From positions 453,394 through 517,393 of the forward strand of contig CASFYV010000021.1 of the NCBI GenBank assembly GCA_949298985.1: 64,000 nucleotides of DNA, written 5' to 3'. Positions 17,140 to 26,675 of the stretch are shown here, in pieces; the stretch's first letter is position 1; the number at the start of each line of letters is the position of its first letter. This DNA comes from an uncultured bacterium. GTDB taxonomy: Bacteria; Cyanobacteriota; Vampirovibrionia; Gastranaerophilales; Gastranaerophilaceae. A model generated the notes under the pieces. It had not been told where the DNA came from. It saw nothing but the letters and a program-made list of their open reading frames with translations, and made no database searches. The position numbers were made by a program, and so were the translations under genes.

Positions 17140-19344
17140 ATGAAATATGCGTTAGTATTAGTCAATATTAAAGGGTTAGGAGTTAGAACTTTTAGTTATT
17201 TAATTCCTGATGAAATAAAGGAGATTATCCAAATCGGACAAGCTGTATTAGTTCCATTTGGACGTCAAGGACTGATTAACGCTTTTGTTGTCGGGTTTTC
17301 TGATTATCTTCCGGGGGATTTTAAAGTAAAGAAAATCAACAAGATAATTGATGAGACGCCTCTATTTTCGATAAAATATTTAAAACTTCTAGAATGGGTT
17401 GCTAATTATTATTGCACGGATTTTGTAACTGTTTTAAATGCAGCTCTTCCAATGAAATTAATCGAAAAAAATGCTAAAGTCGAACAATCTGTATCATTTA
17501 TTAATGATGAAAATGAAAAACTTACTAAAAGACAAAAAGAGATTCTTCAATTATTGAAAGAAAAAGGAAAATCATCATTAATAGATTTTGAAGAAGAGGC
17601 TAAAACTACTCGTGCAACAATGAAAAAATTGGAGAGTTTAGGCTGCGTTAAAATAGATACAGAATATATTTATAGAAATCCTCTATCAATATTCAAAGAT
17701 GTTGAAACAGAGCCATTATTTGAACTTTCGGGAGAACAAATTACAGCTTATGAAGGAATTAAATCAAAATTAAAATCACAAAACCCGATTTTACTTCACG
17801 GAGTAACTGCATCTGGAAAAACTGAAGTTTATTTTAAACTTATAAAAGATGTTATTAATTCAGGAAAGAATGTTTTGTTTTTAGCTCCGGAAATTGCATT
17901 GGCATCACAACTTACAAAACGTTTAGCAAGAAAATTCGGAATAAAAGATGTTGCAATTTGGCATAGCAGTATTTCTGATGGCGAAAAATACGATGTTTGG
18001 CAAAGACTTTATCGAGATGAAATAAAAATTCTAGCAGGAGCTCGCTCAGCCGTTTTTGCACCACTTCAAAACATCGGACTTATTATTATTGATGAAGAAC
18101 ACGAAGGAGCTTACAAACAAACAAGTCCTGCACCAAGATATGATGCAAGGGTTGTTGCAAGACGTTTAGCTCAATTCCATCAGGCACCTTTGCTTTTGGG
18201 ATCTGCTACTCCTGATATTTCTACATATTATTATGCTACAAATAACAATAATCTGTTTGAAATGAAACATCGATTCAATAATTCTCCGCTTGCAAAACCT
18301 CAAGTTATCAATATGCAGGAATACGGTCGTGCAGCTTATCGTGGAATAATTTCAAAACCTTTACAAACAGAAATTACTGAAACACTTGAAAGAGGGCAAC
18401 AAGTAATTTTGTTGATGAACAGACGCGGTTATTCAACTTACACACAATGTAAAGCTTGCGGAACTGTTGTAGAATGTTCTGATTGTTCAATACCAATGAT
18501 TTGGCATGCCAGCACAAAGACTTTAAAATGCCATTACTGCAATAAAGAAATGCATTTTCCTGATTTTTGTCCACAATGCGGTAGTGATGCTCTTTCAACT
18601 TCCGGAGTTGGAACACAAAAAATCGAAGTTTTAATCAAAGAATTATATCCTGATGCTAGAGTAGAAAGAATTGACAGCGATATTTTAACAAGAAAAAATG
18701 CTCATATTGAACTTTTAAACAGATTTCAAAAAGGTGAAATAGATATTCTAGTAGGAACCCAAATGATTGCTAAAGGTTTGGATAATCCAAACGTAACTTT
18801 AGTAGGAGTTTTGAGTGCTGATTCAGGATTTAACATTCCTGATTATCGAGCTTCAGAAAGAGGGTTTCAATTATTAACACAAGTTGCAGGAAGAGCAGGA
18901 AGAGGTGAGTTTAAAGGAAAAGTACTATTCCAAACATATAATCCGGATTTTTATGCCTTCCAAACTGCAAAATCTCAAGATTATGAAAAATTCTTCGAAA
19001 CAGAAATTAAATCGCGTCAAGAGTTTGATTATCCGCCATTTAGTCAAATTATTAGATTAATCTTATCTTCCGAAAACCAGTTTAGAGCGGAAAAATCTGC
19101 TATGGAAATCGCATTAAGACTTAATACTATGACAGAAAAATTTGGGTTTGGAGAGTATTTAGAAACTTTAGGACCTACTCCGTGTATTATAGAAAAAATT
19201 AATAAATTATACCGTTTTCAAATACTTATTAAAAACAAACTTTCGCAAAAAGGACATGATTTTGTTTCAAAATTCTTAAATAAAATAACGCTTCCAAAAG
19301 ATATTAAACTTGCAATTGATGTTGATCCATTAGATATACTATAA
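17140..19344 (+). CDS. priA: primosomal replication-restart helicase PriA
   Basis: 3'-5' helicase that reloads the replisome at collapsed forks. The 734 residues include an N-terminal DNA-binding domain, Walker A GVTASGKT (221-228), a DEEH box (IIIDEEHEGAYKQ), a zinc-binding region with CKACG, CSDC, CHYC and CPQCG (about 437-482), and the GTQMIAKG helicase motif. Length is normal. It starts 4 nt after deoC and ends at a terminator shared with the converging sigma-factor gene. Confidence 0.96.
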   Translation: MKYALVLVNIKGLGVRTFSYLIPDEIKEIIQIGQAVLVPFGRQGLINAFVVGFSDYLPGDFKVKKINKIIDETPLFSIKYLKLLEWVANYYCTDFVTVLNAALPMKLIEKNAKVEQSVSFINDENEKLTKRQKEILQLLKEKGKSSLIDFEEEAKTTRATMKKLESLGCVKIDTEYIYRNPLSIFKDVETEPLFELSGEQITAYEGIKSKLKSQNPILLHGVTASGKTEVYFKLIKDVINSGKNVLFLAPEIALASQLTKRLARKFGIKDVAIWHSSISDGEKYDVWQRLYRDEIKILAGARSAVFAPLQNIGLIIIDEEHEGAYKQTSPAPRYDARVVARRLAQFHQAPLLLGSATPDISTYYYATNNNNLFEMKHRFNNSPLAKPQVINMQEYGRAAYRGIISKPLQTEITETLERGQQVILLMNRRGYSTYTQCKACGTVVECSDCSIPMIWHASTKTLKCHYCNKEMHFPDFCPQCGSDALSTSGVGTQKIEVLIKELYPDARVERIDSDILTRKNAHIELLNRFQKGEIDILVGTQMIAKGLDNPNVTLVGVLSADSGFNIPDYRASERGFQLLTQVAGRAGRGEFKGKVLFQTYNPDFYAFQTAKSQDYEKFFETEIKSRQEFDYPPFSQIIRLILSSENQFRAEKSAMEIALRLNTMTEKFGFGEYLETLGPTPCIIEKINKLYRFQILIKNKLSQKGHDFVSKFLNKITLPKDIKLAIDVDPLDIL

Positions 19345-19367
19345 ATGCCCCTTTAAAAGAGGCATTT
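19343..19367. terminator. bidirectional terminator between priA and sigma gene
   Basis: AAATGCC (19343-19349) and GGCATTT (19361-19367) with further inner pairing CTTT/AAAG. T-rich flanks on both sides suit two converging genes. Confidence 0.8.
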
Positions 19368-19375
19368 ATTTTAAA

Positions 19376-20302
19376 CTATTCTTCATCTAAATAAGTTTTT
19401 AAATTCTCAATACGCTCAACTTTCCTCAATTTTTGCAATGCAATATTTTCTATTTGTCTAATTCTTTCTTTGGAAAACCCTAATGCATTTCCGATTTGTT
19501 CCAAAGTCTTCGGCTCATTATCCTCAATCCCAAATCTTCGTTTTAAAATTTCTTCCTCTCTTTTATCCAATTTTTTTAATAATTTAACCACGTCATGCTC
19601 TCTTAATTTCTTTTGAACATTACTTTCAGGCGAAGAATAAGTTGTATCTTCTACATAATCTTGAATACATAAATCATCAGTTACATAAGTATCTAAACTT
19701 ACAGGTTCTTTTTTCAAAGCACTTTTTACCTCATTAATCTTTTTAAAATCAAGCCCTGAAATTTTAGAAATAGTTTCATCATCGACTTCCATATCCGTAT
19801 CAAAAGTTGCAATAGAACAAGCTTTTTTGTATTTTCTTATCTTTTCTAACATATGAACAGGAATTCTAATAGTTCTGGAATGATTAGAAATCGCCCTAAT
19901 TATTGTTTGTTTAATCCACCAAGTCGCATAAGTTGAAAATTTAAAATTCTTTTTGTAATCAAACTTCTCCGCAGCCTTAATCAAACCCAAAGAACCTTCT
20001 TGAACTAAATCCATAAATAAAACGCCTTGCCCAATGTATTTTTTTGCAATACTAACAACAAGCCTGAGATTAGCTTGAATTAATGCTTTTTTTGCCTCTT
20101 CTTTTTCTTTTCTGCTACCCTCTTGAATCTTCCTTCCAAGTTCCATTTCTTCAAATTTGGTAAGCATTTTTTTCTTACCAATTTCTCTCAAATACATTTG
20201 TAAAATATCATCGTTATTGACAATTGTGCTAAAAGTTTTAGGTAAATTTGCATCCATTTCTGAATTGTCAATATACTCTAAATTATTAAAAGCTCTACTC
20301 AT
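19376..20302 (-). CDS. sigma-70 family RNA polymerase sigma factor (RpoD-like, group 2 type)
   Basis: A 308-residue sigma factor. It has regions 1.2 ([16 protein letters not shown]), 2 ([40 protein letters not shown]), 3 ([14 protein letters not shown]) and 4 ([19 protein letters not shown]). The long acidic region 1.1 of primary sigmas is absent, which suggests a group 2 factor, a class common in the cyanobacterial lineage. It could still be the primary factor in this organism; that needs the rest of the genome. GAGGAGA precedes the ATG. Confidence 0.87.
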   Translation of the reverse strand: MSRAFNNLEYIDNSEMDANLPKTFSTIVNNDDILQMYLREIGKKKMLTKFEEMELGRKIQEGSRKEKEEAKKALIQANLRLVVSIAKKYIGQGVLFMDLVQEGSLGLIKAAEKFDYKKNFKFSTYATWWIKQTIIRAISNHSRTIRIPVHMLEKIRKYKKACSIATFDTDMEVDDETISKISGLDFKKINEVKSALKKEPVSLDTYVTDDLCIQDYVEDTTYSSPESNVQKKLREHDVVKLLKKLDKREEEILKRRFGIEDNEPKTLEQIGNALGFSKERIRQIENIALQKLRKVERIENLKTYLDEE

Positions 20303-20372
20303 CTTTTTAATCTCCTCTAGCCTTCCATGGTATTAGACGAAAGATTAAAAAAAAAGTTCCATAAAATTTTAA

Positions 20373-21599
20373 TTATTCATATCTTAAAGCATCAATAGGG
20401 TTTAAAAGAGAAGCTTTATAAGCAGGATAATATCCAAACCCAATTCCAACAAGTCCTGAAAAACCAAAAGAAAGCAAAATCGGAGGAAGAGTTATTTCAA
20501 TTGCAGTATGAAACACTCCGCCAATAATCAAAGAAATTAATATTCCGATAATAACACCAATTAACCCTCCCAGCATAGAAAGAACAAGAGCTTCAATCAA
20601 GAATTGTGAACGAATATCTTTAGCTCTAGCACCGATTGCCATTCTAATCCCAATTTCTTTTGTTCTTTCTGTAACGGAAACCAACATAATATTCATAATT
20701 CCAATACCGCCGACAACAAGAGAAACAGATGCAATTGAAGCCAGTAATATTGCAAAAGTTTTTACAGTTGATTTCATTTTTTCTTGAAATTCTGCACTAT
20801 TTCTTATATCAAAATCATTTTCCTGTAATTTTCCCAGTGCGTGTCTTCTTCTTAAAACTTCTTGAATATCTTGTTCAGCAATCGTAGAATCTTCTAAAGA
20901 TTTTGCTTTAACTAAAATTTGTTTAACTGAACCAGGAAAATCTGTACCGAAAACTTTTCTTTGAGCTGTTGCTAATGGAATTAAAATCAAATCATCTTGA
21001 TCCATTGGTCCCATCTGCCCTTTTGATTTTAAAGTCCCAATAACTTTAAAAGGAACATTTCCTACTCTTATAGTTTTTCCAAGCGGATTTATATCTCCAA
21101 ATAATTCTGTTTCAATCGTAGAGCCGATTAATGCTACTTTTGCAGCATTATTATCATCATCTTTTGTAAAACTTCTGCCTAAATTTATTTCATAATTTTT
21201 AATATATAAATAAGAAGAATTCACTCCATAAACAGAAGTTTGCCAGTTTTGATTTCCATACATAACCTGACTTGTAGAGTTTAAAATAGAAGAAACAGCT
21301 TCGACTCCTCTTGCTTGTTTTTTAATAGCTTCTGCATCTTTAACACTCAAAGTCGGTTTAGTTCCGCTTCCCATTGAAACTCCACCAGTCTTAGCCGTTG
21401 CTGATCTAATTGTCAATAAATTAGAACCCATAGATTCCATATTTGCTTGAACTTGCTTATTAGCTCCTGCTCCTATTGCAAGCATTATAATTACAGCCGC
21501 AACCCCTATTATTATTCCTAAAGAAGTTAAAGCTGAACGCATTTTATTTACTTTTAAAGAATTTAAAGCAATATTAAGAGTCGATTTAAAATCTATCAT
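20373..21599 (-). CDS. MacB-type ABC transporter permease
   Basis: Inner-membrane component of a MacAB-like exporter. The 408 residues show one N-terminal membrane segment (TSLGIIIGVAAVIIML), a large periplasmic MacB_PCD domain, and three C-terminal membrane segments around the FtsX domain (NIMLVSVTERTKEIGIRMAIGA split across positions 304-325). In E. coli MacB the ATPase is fused; here it is separate, as in YknXYZ. It is the last gene of a four-gene minus-strand operon: TolC-like, MacA-like, ATPase, permease. Confidence 0.9.
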   Translation of the reverse strand: MIDFKSTLNIALNSLKVNKMRSALTSLGIIIGVAAVIIMLAIGAGANKQVQANMESMGSNLLTIRSATAKTGGVSMGSGTKPTLSVKDAEAIKKQARGVEAVSSILNSTSQVMYGNQNWQTSVYGVNSSYLYIKNYEINLGRSFTKDDDNNAAKVALIGSTIETELFGDINPLGKTIRVGNVPFKVIGTLKSKGQMGPMDQDDLILIPLATAQRKVFGTDFPGSVKQILVKAKSLEDSTIAEQDIQEVLRRRHALGKLQENDFDIRNSAEFQEKMKSTVKTFAILLASIASVSLVVGGIGIMNIMLVSVTERTKEIGIRMAIGARAKDIRSQFLIEALVLSMLGGLIGVIIGILISLIIGGVFHTAIEITLPPILLSFGFSGLVGIGFGYYPAYKASLLNPIDALRYE

Positions 21600-21602
21600 A
21601 TC

Positions 21603-22319
21603 CTAAGTTTCCTTTGTACGATGTTTCATCCATTCTTCTTTAGATAAATCAGACACAATTTTACCGTCTTTGAATTTTATAATTCGTTTAGTATATTCTG
21701 CAATATCCGGTTCGTGTGTTACAAGAACAACTGTTTTTCCCATTTTATTATTCAAATTAACAAAAAATTCCATCACATCAATACTGGTTTTAGTGTCCAA
21801 ATTCCCGGTAGGTTCATCCGCTAAAATTAGCGGTGCATCATTAACTATAGCTCTTGCTATAGCGACTCTTTGCTGTTGACCTCCTGACATTTGAGATGGC
21901 ATATTATTTTCTTTTTTTTCTAAACCTACTATTTTTAAAGCTTCTCTTGCTCGTTTATATCTTTCCGCTTCGGGAATCCCTTTATAAATCATAGGAAGAC
22001 ACACATTATCAATTGCAGAAGTTCTTGAAATCAAATTAAATCCTTGAAATACAAAACCGATTTTATTATTCCTAATATCCGATAATTCATCACTTGAAAG
22101 AGAAAAAACATCTACTCCATCCAAATAATATTCGCCTGAAGTTGGTCTATCTAACGTTCCCAACATATTCATACAAGTTGATTTTCCTGAACCTGAAGTT
22201 CCCATAATCGCTACAAATTCACCCTCGTCAATAGAAAATGAAACATCGTTTAGTGCATAAAATGTTTCATCTCCCATTTCATATGTTCTTATAGCGTTTC
22301 TAACTTCAATTAATGCCAT
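21603..22319 (-). CDS. ABC transporter ATP-binding protein (MacB/LolD type)
   Basis: The 238-residue ATPase energises the permease encoded 4 nt downstream. Walker A is GTSGSGKST (about 40-48), the Q-loop is FVFQGFNLI, the signature is MSGGQQQRVAIARA, Walker B is LILADEPTG, and the H-loop is VTHEPD. The D-E-P-T-G-N-L-D block is typical of the MacB/LolD/FtsE branch. It follows the MacA-like gene by 5 nt. Confidence 0.94.
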   Translation of the reverse strand: MALIEVRNAIRTYEMGDETFYALNDVSFSIDEGEFVAIMGTSGSGKSTCMNMLGTLDRPTSGEYYLDGVDVFSLSSDELSDIRNNKIGFVFQGFNLISRTSAIDNVCLPMIYKGIPEAERYKRAREALKIVGLEKKENNMPSQMSGGQQQRVAIARAIVNDAPLILADEPTGNLDTKTSIDVMEFFVNLNNKMGKTVVLVTHEPDIAEYTKRIIKFKDGKIVSDLSKEEWMKHRTKET

Positions 22320-22324
22320 TTTTA

Positions 22325-23476
22325 TTAAAATCTCATCCTTGCCATATTATTTGTATTAGGTCTTTTTGAATTTTTACCCGCAACACCAACAATTACTTTG
22401 TCATTTTCCTTTAATTCATTAGAAATTATTTGAGTCTTATTATCATCAAATAGGCCTAATTTTACATTATATCTTTGAGGTCCTGATTTTGTAAGAATCC
22501 AAACCCCTTGAGTTTCGTATTTTTTAGTATTATCAGGCGGAGTGAATTTAAAAGCTTTATTGTCAACACATAAAACGTCTTTAGCCTCTCCAACAATAAT
22601 AGAAACATTTGCACTCATGCCTGGAATAACAAATCTTTCTGAATTATCAACAGAAATTATTACAGTATACGTTACGACGTTATTTGTAGTAGTAGAAGCT
22701 AAACGTACTTGAGTTACATCACCTTCGAAAACTTTATCTTGGTACCCGTCAAGTGTATAATGAGCTTTTTGTCCTACTTTAACTTTACCGATATCAGCTT
22801 CTGAAACGCTTGTTTCTATTTGCATTTTAGTTAAATCTTTTGCAACTTCAAACAATGTTGGAGTATTAAAACTTGCTGCAACAGTTTGTCCAACATCTAC
22901 TGCTCTTGAAATTACAGTTCCATCTACAGGTGATGTAATTTTAGAATATCTTAAATTCGTCAAATTATTTTCTAAAGCAGCAGAAGATGCACTAACTTCT
23001 GCCCTTGCAGCATTTACTTCCGCTAAGGCTTGTAAATAATTAGACTGAGCTAATTCGACATCATCTTTTGATACATAATGTTTCTCATACAAATGTTTAT
23101 ATCTTGAATAATTATTCTTCTTATAAGCCAAAGTTGCAGTTGCCTTAGATAAAGTAGCTTGAGCGTTATTCAATTTTGCAGTAGACTGATCAACATTTGC
23201 TTGGAATAAGCTAGGATCAAGCTCTGCAAGTAAATCACCCTGTTTAACAACAGAATTATAATCAACATAAATTTTAGCAACAGTACCTGAAACTTGTGTA
23301 CCAACAGCAATTGTATTTATTGGTTTTATAGTACCTGAAGCTTCTACATATTGAATAATCGTATCTTTTTTTATCTCTTTTGTAATATATTTTACGGAAC
23401 TTTTACTAAATACTAAAACTATAATTATGATAAATACTACTAATATTCCCAATCCAATTAGTAACTTTTTTTTCAT
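22325..23476 (-). CDS. MacA-like periplasmic adaptor (HlyD family)
   Basis: A 383-residue membrane-fusion protein. An N-terminal anchor (LLIGLGILVVFIIIIVLVF) is followed by the two lipoyl halves (VGTQVSGTVAKIYVDYNSVV and ITSPVDGTVISRAVDVGQTV), an alpha-hairpin between them, and a beta-barrel. It bridges the ABC permease and the TolC-like channel from the same operon. Its start overlaps the stop of the TolC-like gene by 4 nt, indicating translational coupling. The export substrate is unknown. Confidence 0.92.
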   Translation of the reverse strand: MKKKLLIGLGILVVFIIIIVLVFSKSSVKYITKEIKKDTIIQYVEASGTIKPINTIAVGTQVSGTVAKIYVDYNSVVKQGDLLAELDPSLFQANVDQSTAKLNNAQATLSKATATLAYKKNNYSRYKHLYEKHYVSKDDVELAQSNYLQALAEVNAARAEVSASSAALENNLTNLRYSKITSPVDGTVISRAVDVGQTVAASFNTPTLFEVAKDLTKMQIETSVSEADIGKVKVGQKAHYTLDGYQDKVFEGDVTQVRLASTTTNNVVTYTVIISVDNSERFVIPGMSANVSIIVGEAKDVLCVDNKAFKFTPPDNTKKYETQGVWILTKSGPQRYNVKLGLFDDNKTQIISNELKENDKVIVGVAGKNSKRPNTNNMARMRF

Positions 23477-25065
23477 CTTACCCCCATTGATTTTAATAAG
23501 GTTTCTCTTGCTACATTATAATTAAAAACAGCTTCAACATAACTTAATTGAGCATTATTGTAATTAGTTAAAGCATCTTGTAGTTCTACATAGTTATTAA
23601 GTCCTACACTATATCTACCATCAGCTAATTCAAAATTTTCTAAAGTAGCTTTTACTTTAGAATTCATTAGAGGAATTTTTCTCTCTAACTGACGCATATT
23701 AACATAATTAGCTTGAACTTCCCAGTAAATATCAGATTTTGCGATATTAACATTATTTAAAGCAATATCTAAATAACTTTCGCCTTCTTTTGTTTGATAA
23801 TAAATTCCATAAGGATTTAAAGAACCAATTCCAATATTAACTCCAACTTGTAGAGGACTGGAATCTCTTCTTTCATTTTTTGTATACCCCCAAGTAAGAC
23901 TACCGTCAATTTGCGGAGCATATTGTCTTTTTATTGCCTTTAAAGATTCTTCTTGTACAGAAACTAACATTCTATTAGATTTTAAATCTGGTCTTAATTC
24001 CATCGCTCTATCTACTGCTTCTTGTTTTGAAATTCCCCAAGGCTTGAATTCAAAATTCTGAATAATATCTTTATGTTTTATTCCTGCAGTAAGCAAAATT
24101 AAACCATCAGCAGTTTTTTTAACAGGTTCTGAAACTTGCTTTATATTATCTAAATTTTCTACTTTTGCACGATAATCAGCTTTTAAAAACCCAAAATTTT
24201 CTGTATTTTTAACAATAAAAGGTTTTTCTTCTTGAAAATACATAGAATTTTTAAGTGCAATAATAGCAGTTTGTAAACTGTTTTGCCCTTCTACAAGCTG
24301 AATTCTTGCATCGGCAAGATTAGCTTCAGCATTCACTACATCGATTTTTGATTTCAAACCCTCTTCAAACATTGCCTTAGAACGTTCATAATTAAGAGTT
24401 TGAATACGAACATTTTGTTCATAAATATCTAAATTAGCAAGAGCTGAAAGAACTTTAAAATAATTAATTTTTACATTATAAATAACAGTCAAAACATCAA
24501 ATTCATAATCAAATTCAGCAGATTGAGTATCATATTTTGCCATATTAATTTGAGCAGTAGTTCTTCCGAAATCCCAAATCATCTCAGAAATTCCAACATT
24601 AAATCCTGCTGAATTATCATAAGAATAAACTGTTCCACCTGTATCATTATGATTATAACTAACTTTTGCAGTCAAGCGAGGAGCATAATTACTTCGAGCC
24701 TGACCGATTCCTGATTTTGCAGCTTCTATTCTAGATAATGAAACTCCTAAATTCGGATTATGAGAAAGAGCATATTCTACACATTCTTCTATCGACATAA
24801 CAGGCATGTCTTTTCTTGCAATCTTTGGTCGACCTTCTATTACCGGAGGTAAAACTACTTCTTCTACTCGGGCTTTTTTAACTTTCTTTTCTTTTTTCGC
24901 TTTTTCTAATTTAACCTCATTAGAATCTTTTTTCCAAAACCAAGAAAATTTAGGCTTCTTAACTTCGTTTTCCTTAGAAGAATTTTCAATCGCAAACAGG
25001 AGACTATTAGATAATAGACTCATTGTTAAAAAAGTAATTGTTAACTTTTTAGTGAAATTTTTCAA
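23473..25065 (-). CDS. TolC-like outer membrane protein of the MacAB operon
   Basis: A 530-residue outer membrane efflux channel. After a signal peptide comes an unusual Lys-rich linker (about residues 33-70, repeated KKEKK/KKAR), then two OEP repeats with MSIEECVEYALSHNPNL and KQEAVDRAMELRPDLKS as the start of each. It is the first gene of the operon with macA-like and the ABC genes, so the system is self-contained. The basic linker before the barrel is odd for a periplasmic segment and may touch peptidoglycan or acidic lipids. Confidence 0.9.
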   Translation of the reverse strand: MKNFTKKLTITFLTMSLLSNSLLFAIENSSKENEVKKPKFSWFWKKDSNEVKLEKAKKEKKVKKARVEEVVLPPVIEGRPKIARKDMPVMSIEECVEYALSHNPNLGVSLSRIEAAKSGIGQARSNYAPRLTAKVSYNHNDTGGTVYSYDNSAGFNVGISEMIWDFGRTTAQINMAKYDTQSAEFDYEFDVLTVIYNVKINYFKVLSALANLDIYEQNVRIQTLNYERSKAMFEEGLKSKIDVVNAEANLADARIQLVEGQNSLQTAIIALKNSMYFQEEKPFIVKNTENFGFLKADYRAKVENLDNIKQVSEPVKKTADGLILLTAGIKHKDIIQNFEFKPWGISKQEAVDRAMELRPDLKSNRMLVSVQEESLKAIKRQYAPQIDGSLTWGYTKNERRDSSPLQVGVNIGIGSLNPYGIYYQTKEGESYLDIALNNVNIAKSDIYWEVQANYVNMRQLERKIPLMNSKVKATLENFELADGRYSVGLNNYVELQDALTNYNNAQLSYVEAVFNYNVARETLLKSMGVR

Positions 25066-25168
25066 AAATTCTCCTATCGCAACAGTATTTTAATCAAAAA
25101 AAGAAAAATTGAAATCACTTTTTTAGGCTAATTTATTCATAAAACGATAATAAAATTAAAAAGTTCAT

Positions 25169-25810
25169 TTAAAATCTAAAATTCGTACCAAAATTTATTT
25201 GAGTCCGCTTAGGTGCATTAGTTGTTGAATAAATCTGACTTGTTCCAACATTAAAATCCATTCGATCATCTTCAAAAGGCTTATAAAACAATTTCATTTC
25301 ATTTTTTTGATTGTTTTCTAAAAGATTTGTTGAATAAGAATTTTGAATAGAAAAATGCTGGTTTATTTCATATTCAGGTGTGAAAGCAAAAATTCCTCTT
25401 CCAACAGGGGTTGGAGATAATAAAGAACCATTTGAACGATAATAAGCTCCTAGAGAAAACTTATTTTTCTTATACTTTGTATACAAAGTATTCATATGAC
25501 TCATACTATCAGCGTTATAAGTATAATCCGTATTTGTTCCGTAATAAAAATCTTTCCATTGTTTTTCTTTCCCGTAAGAAAAAGTCTTTTTATTATACGG
25601 ATTATATTCTCCATATTTTTGAACATTTCCTAAAAAAGTTTTTGCTTGAGTAGATTTATCAATTTTAGTTTCATCAAAATTACTTTTATCAATAGTAGGA
25701 ATCTTAATCGAAGTATCTACAGAATCATCTAAATATACAGGAGATAACTCTTCTCCAGCTAAAACCGTTATATTTGTTAAGACCAATAAGATTAATAAAA
25801 ACTTTTTCAT
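25169..25810 (-). CDS. secreted, probable small outer-membrane beta-barrel protein
   Basis: A 213-residue protein with signal peptide MKKFLLILLVLTNITVLAG. The C-terminal half alternates polar and aromatic residues (KFSLGAYYRSN, FSIQNSYSTN, EMKLFYKPF) and ends in INFGTNFRF, with a terminal Phe as in many outer membrane barrels. The start is placed at ATG 25810 because an upstream in-frame ATG at 25831 would add charged or odd residues ahead of the signal. I do not recognise the family. It diverges from the HD-domain gene. Confidence 0.65.
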   Translation of the reverse strand: MKKFLLILLVLTNITVLAGEELSPVYLDDSVDTSIKIPTIDKSNFDETKIDKSTQAKTFLGNVQKYGEYNPYNKKTFSYGKEKQWKDFYYGTNTDYTYNADSMSHMNTLYTKYKKNKFSLGAYYRSNGSLLSPTPVGRGIFAFTPEYEINQHFSIQNSYSTNLLENNQKNEMKLFYKPFEDDRMDFNVGTSQIYSTTNAPKRTQINFGTNFRF

Positions 25811-25849
25811 AAAAATATTTTCCAAAAACAAGAATTTATATAAATAATA

Positions 25850-25858
25850 TGTTATAAT
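25850..25858 (+). promoter_or_regulatory. extended -10 of the HD-domain gene, leaderless type
   Basis: TG-T-TATAAT with TATAAT at 25853-25858, exactly 6 nt before ATG 25865. Initiation about 7 nt after the -10 would fall on the start codon itself. Confidence 0.6.
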
Positions 25859-25864
25859 AAAAGT

Positions 25865-26671
25865 ATGAAATCAGTCAAAGAGTTATCCGTAGAATCAAAA
25901 ATTATTAAGAGATTACATGACAACCCCAATTGTCTAAAACTTGTGCATTATCTGTTTGAAGATGAAGAACTTCAAGAAATGCAAGATTATGCAAATAATG
26001 TTTCAATAAAACGACTTGGATACAATGATCACGGTCCTGTCCATATGAGACAGGTTGCAGCTAATGCAATAAAAATGCTAAATATTCTTCACGATTCCGG
26101 TATAAAAATGTCACTTGAGGCAGAAGAAATAGGAACTTTTGAAGATAGCATGTGTGCGGTAATTCTAGCAGGATTAATGCACGATTTGGGAATGATGATA
26201 GGAAGACAAGGACACGAAGAAATGTCTGTCATCTTAGCAAAACCCCTTATCGAAAGAGCTTTAATGCATGTTTTTCCGCATGATTTACACAAAAGAGTAA
26301 TTATCCGCTCAATTGTAATAGAATCAATAATTGGTCATATGTCATCAAGAAAAATTCATTCAACCGAAGCCGGAATAATTCTTATTGCAGACGGTTGCGA
26401 TATGACAAAAGGTCGTGCAAGAATTCCGCTTACTATTAATACTACTCCAAGAGTTGGTGATATTCATAAGTATTCTGCTAATGCTATTAATAGAATACGT
26501 ATTTTAAGAGGTGAAAGAAGACCTATTAAAATAGTTGTAGAAATGACTGCTGATGTCGGTTTTTTCCAAGTAGAAGAAGTTTTATTTACAAAAATTGATG
26601 CAAGTCCTGCTAAAAAATATGTTGAATTATATGCAGGAGTTGATGGACAAGATCCTAAGTGTTACCTATAA
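25865..26671 (+). CDS. HD-domain phosphohydrolase
   Basis: A 268-residue cytoplasmic protein with the metal-binding HD pattern: H60 in HGPVHMRQV, H106-D107 in LMHDLGM, H117 in RQGHEEM, and a late aspartate in ILIADGCDMTKGRARI. HD enzymes hydrolyse nucleotides or phosphodiesters; the substrate here is not evident. The family is widespread in archaea and some bacteria as stand-alone proteins. The gene converges on the SulP gene with a 4-nt gap. Its own promoter gives no leader. Confidence 0.82.
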   Translation: MKSVKELSVESKIIKRLHDNPNCLKLVHYLFEDEELQEMQDYANNVSIKRLGYNDHGPVHMRQVAANAIKMLNILHDSGIKMSLEAEEIGTFEDSMCAVILAGLMHDLGMMIGRQGHEEMSVILAKPLIERALMHVFPHDLHKRVIIRSIVIESIIGHMSSRKIHSTEAGIILIADGCDMTKGRARIPLTINTTPRVGDIHKYSANAINRIRILRGERRPIKIVVEMTADVGFFQVEEVLFTKIDASPAKKYVELYAGVDGQDPKCYL

Positions 26672-26675
26672 AAAT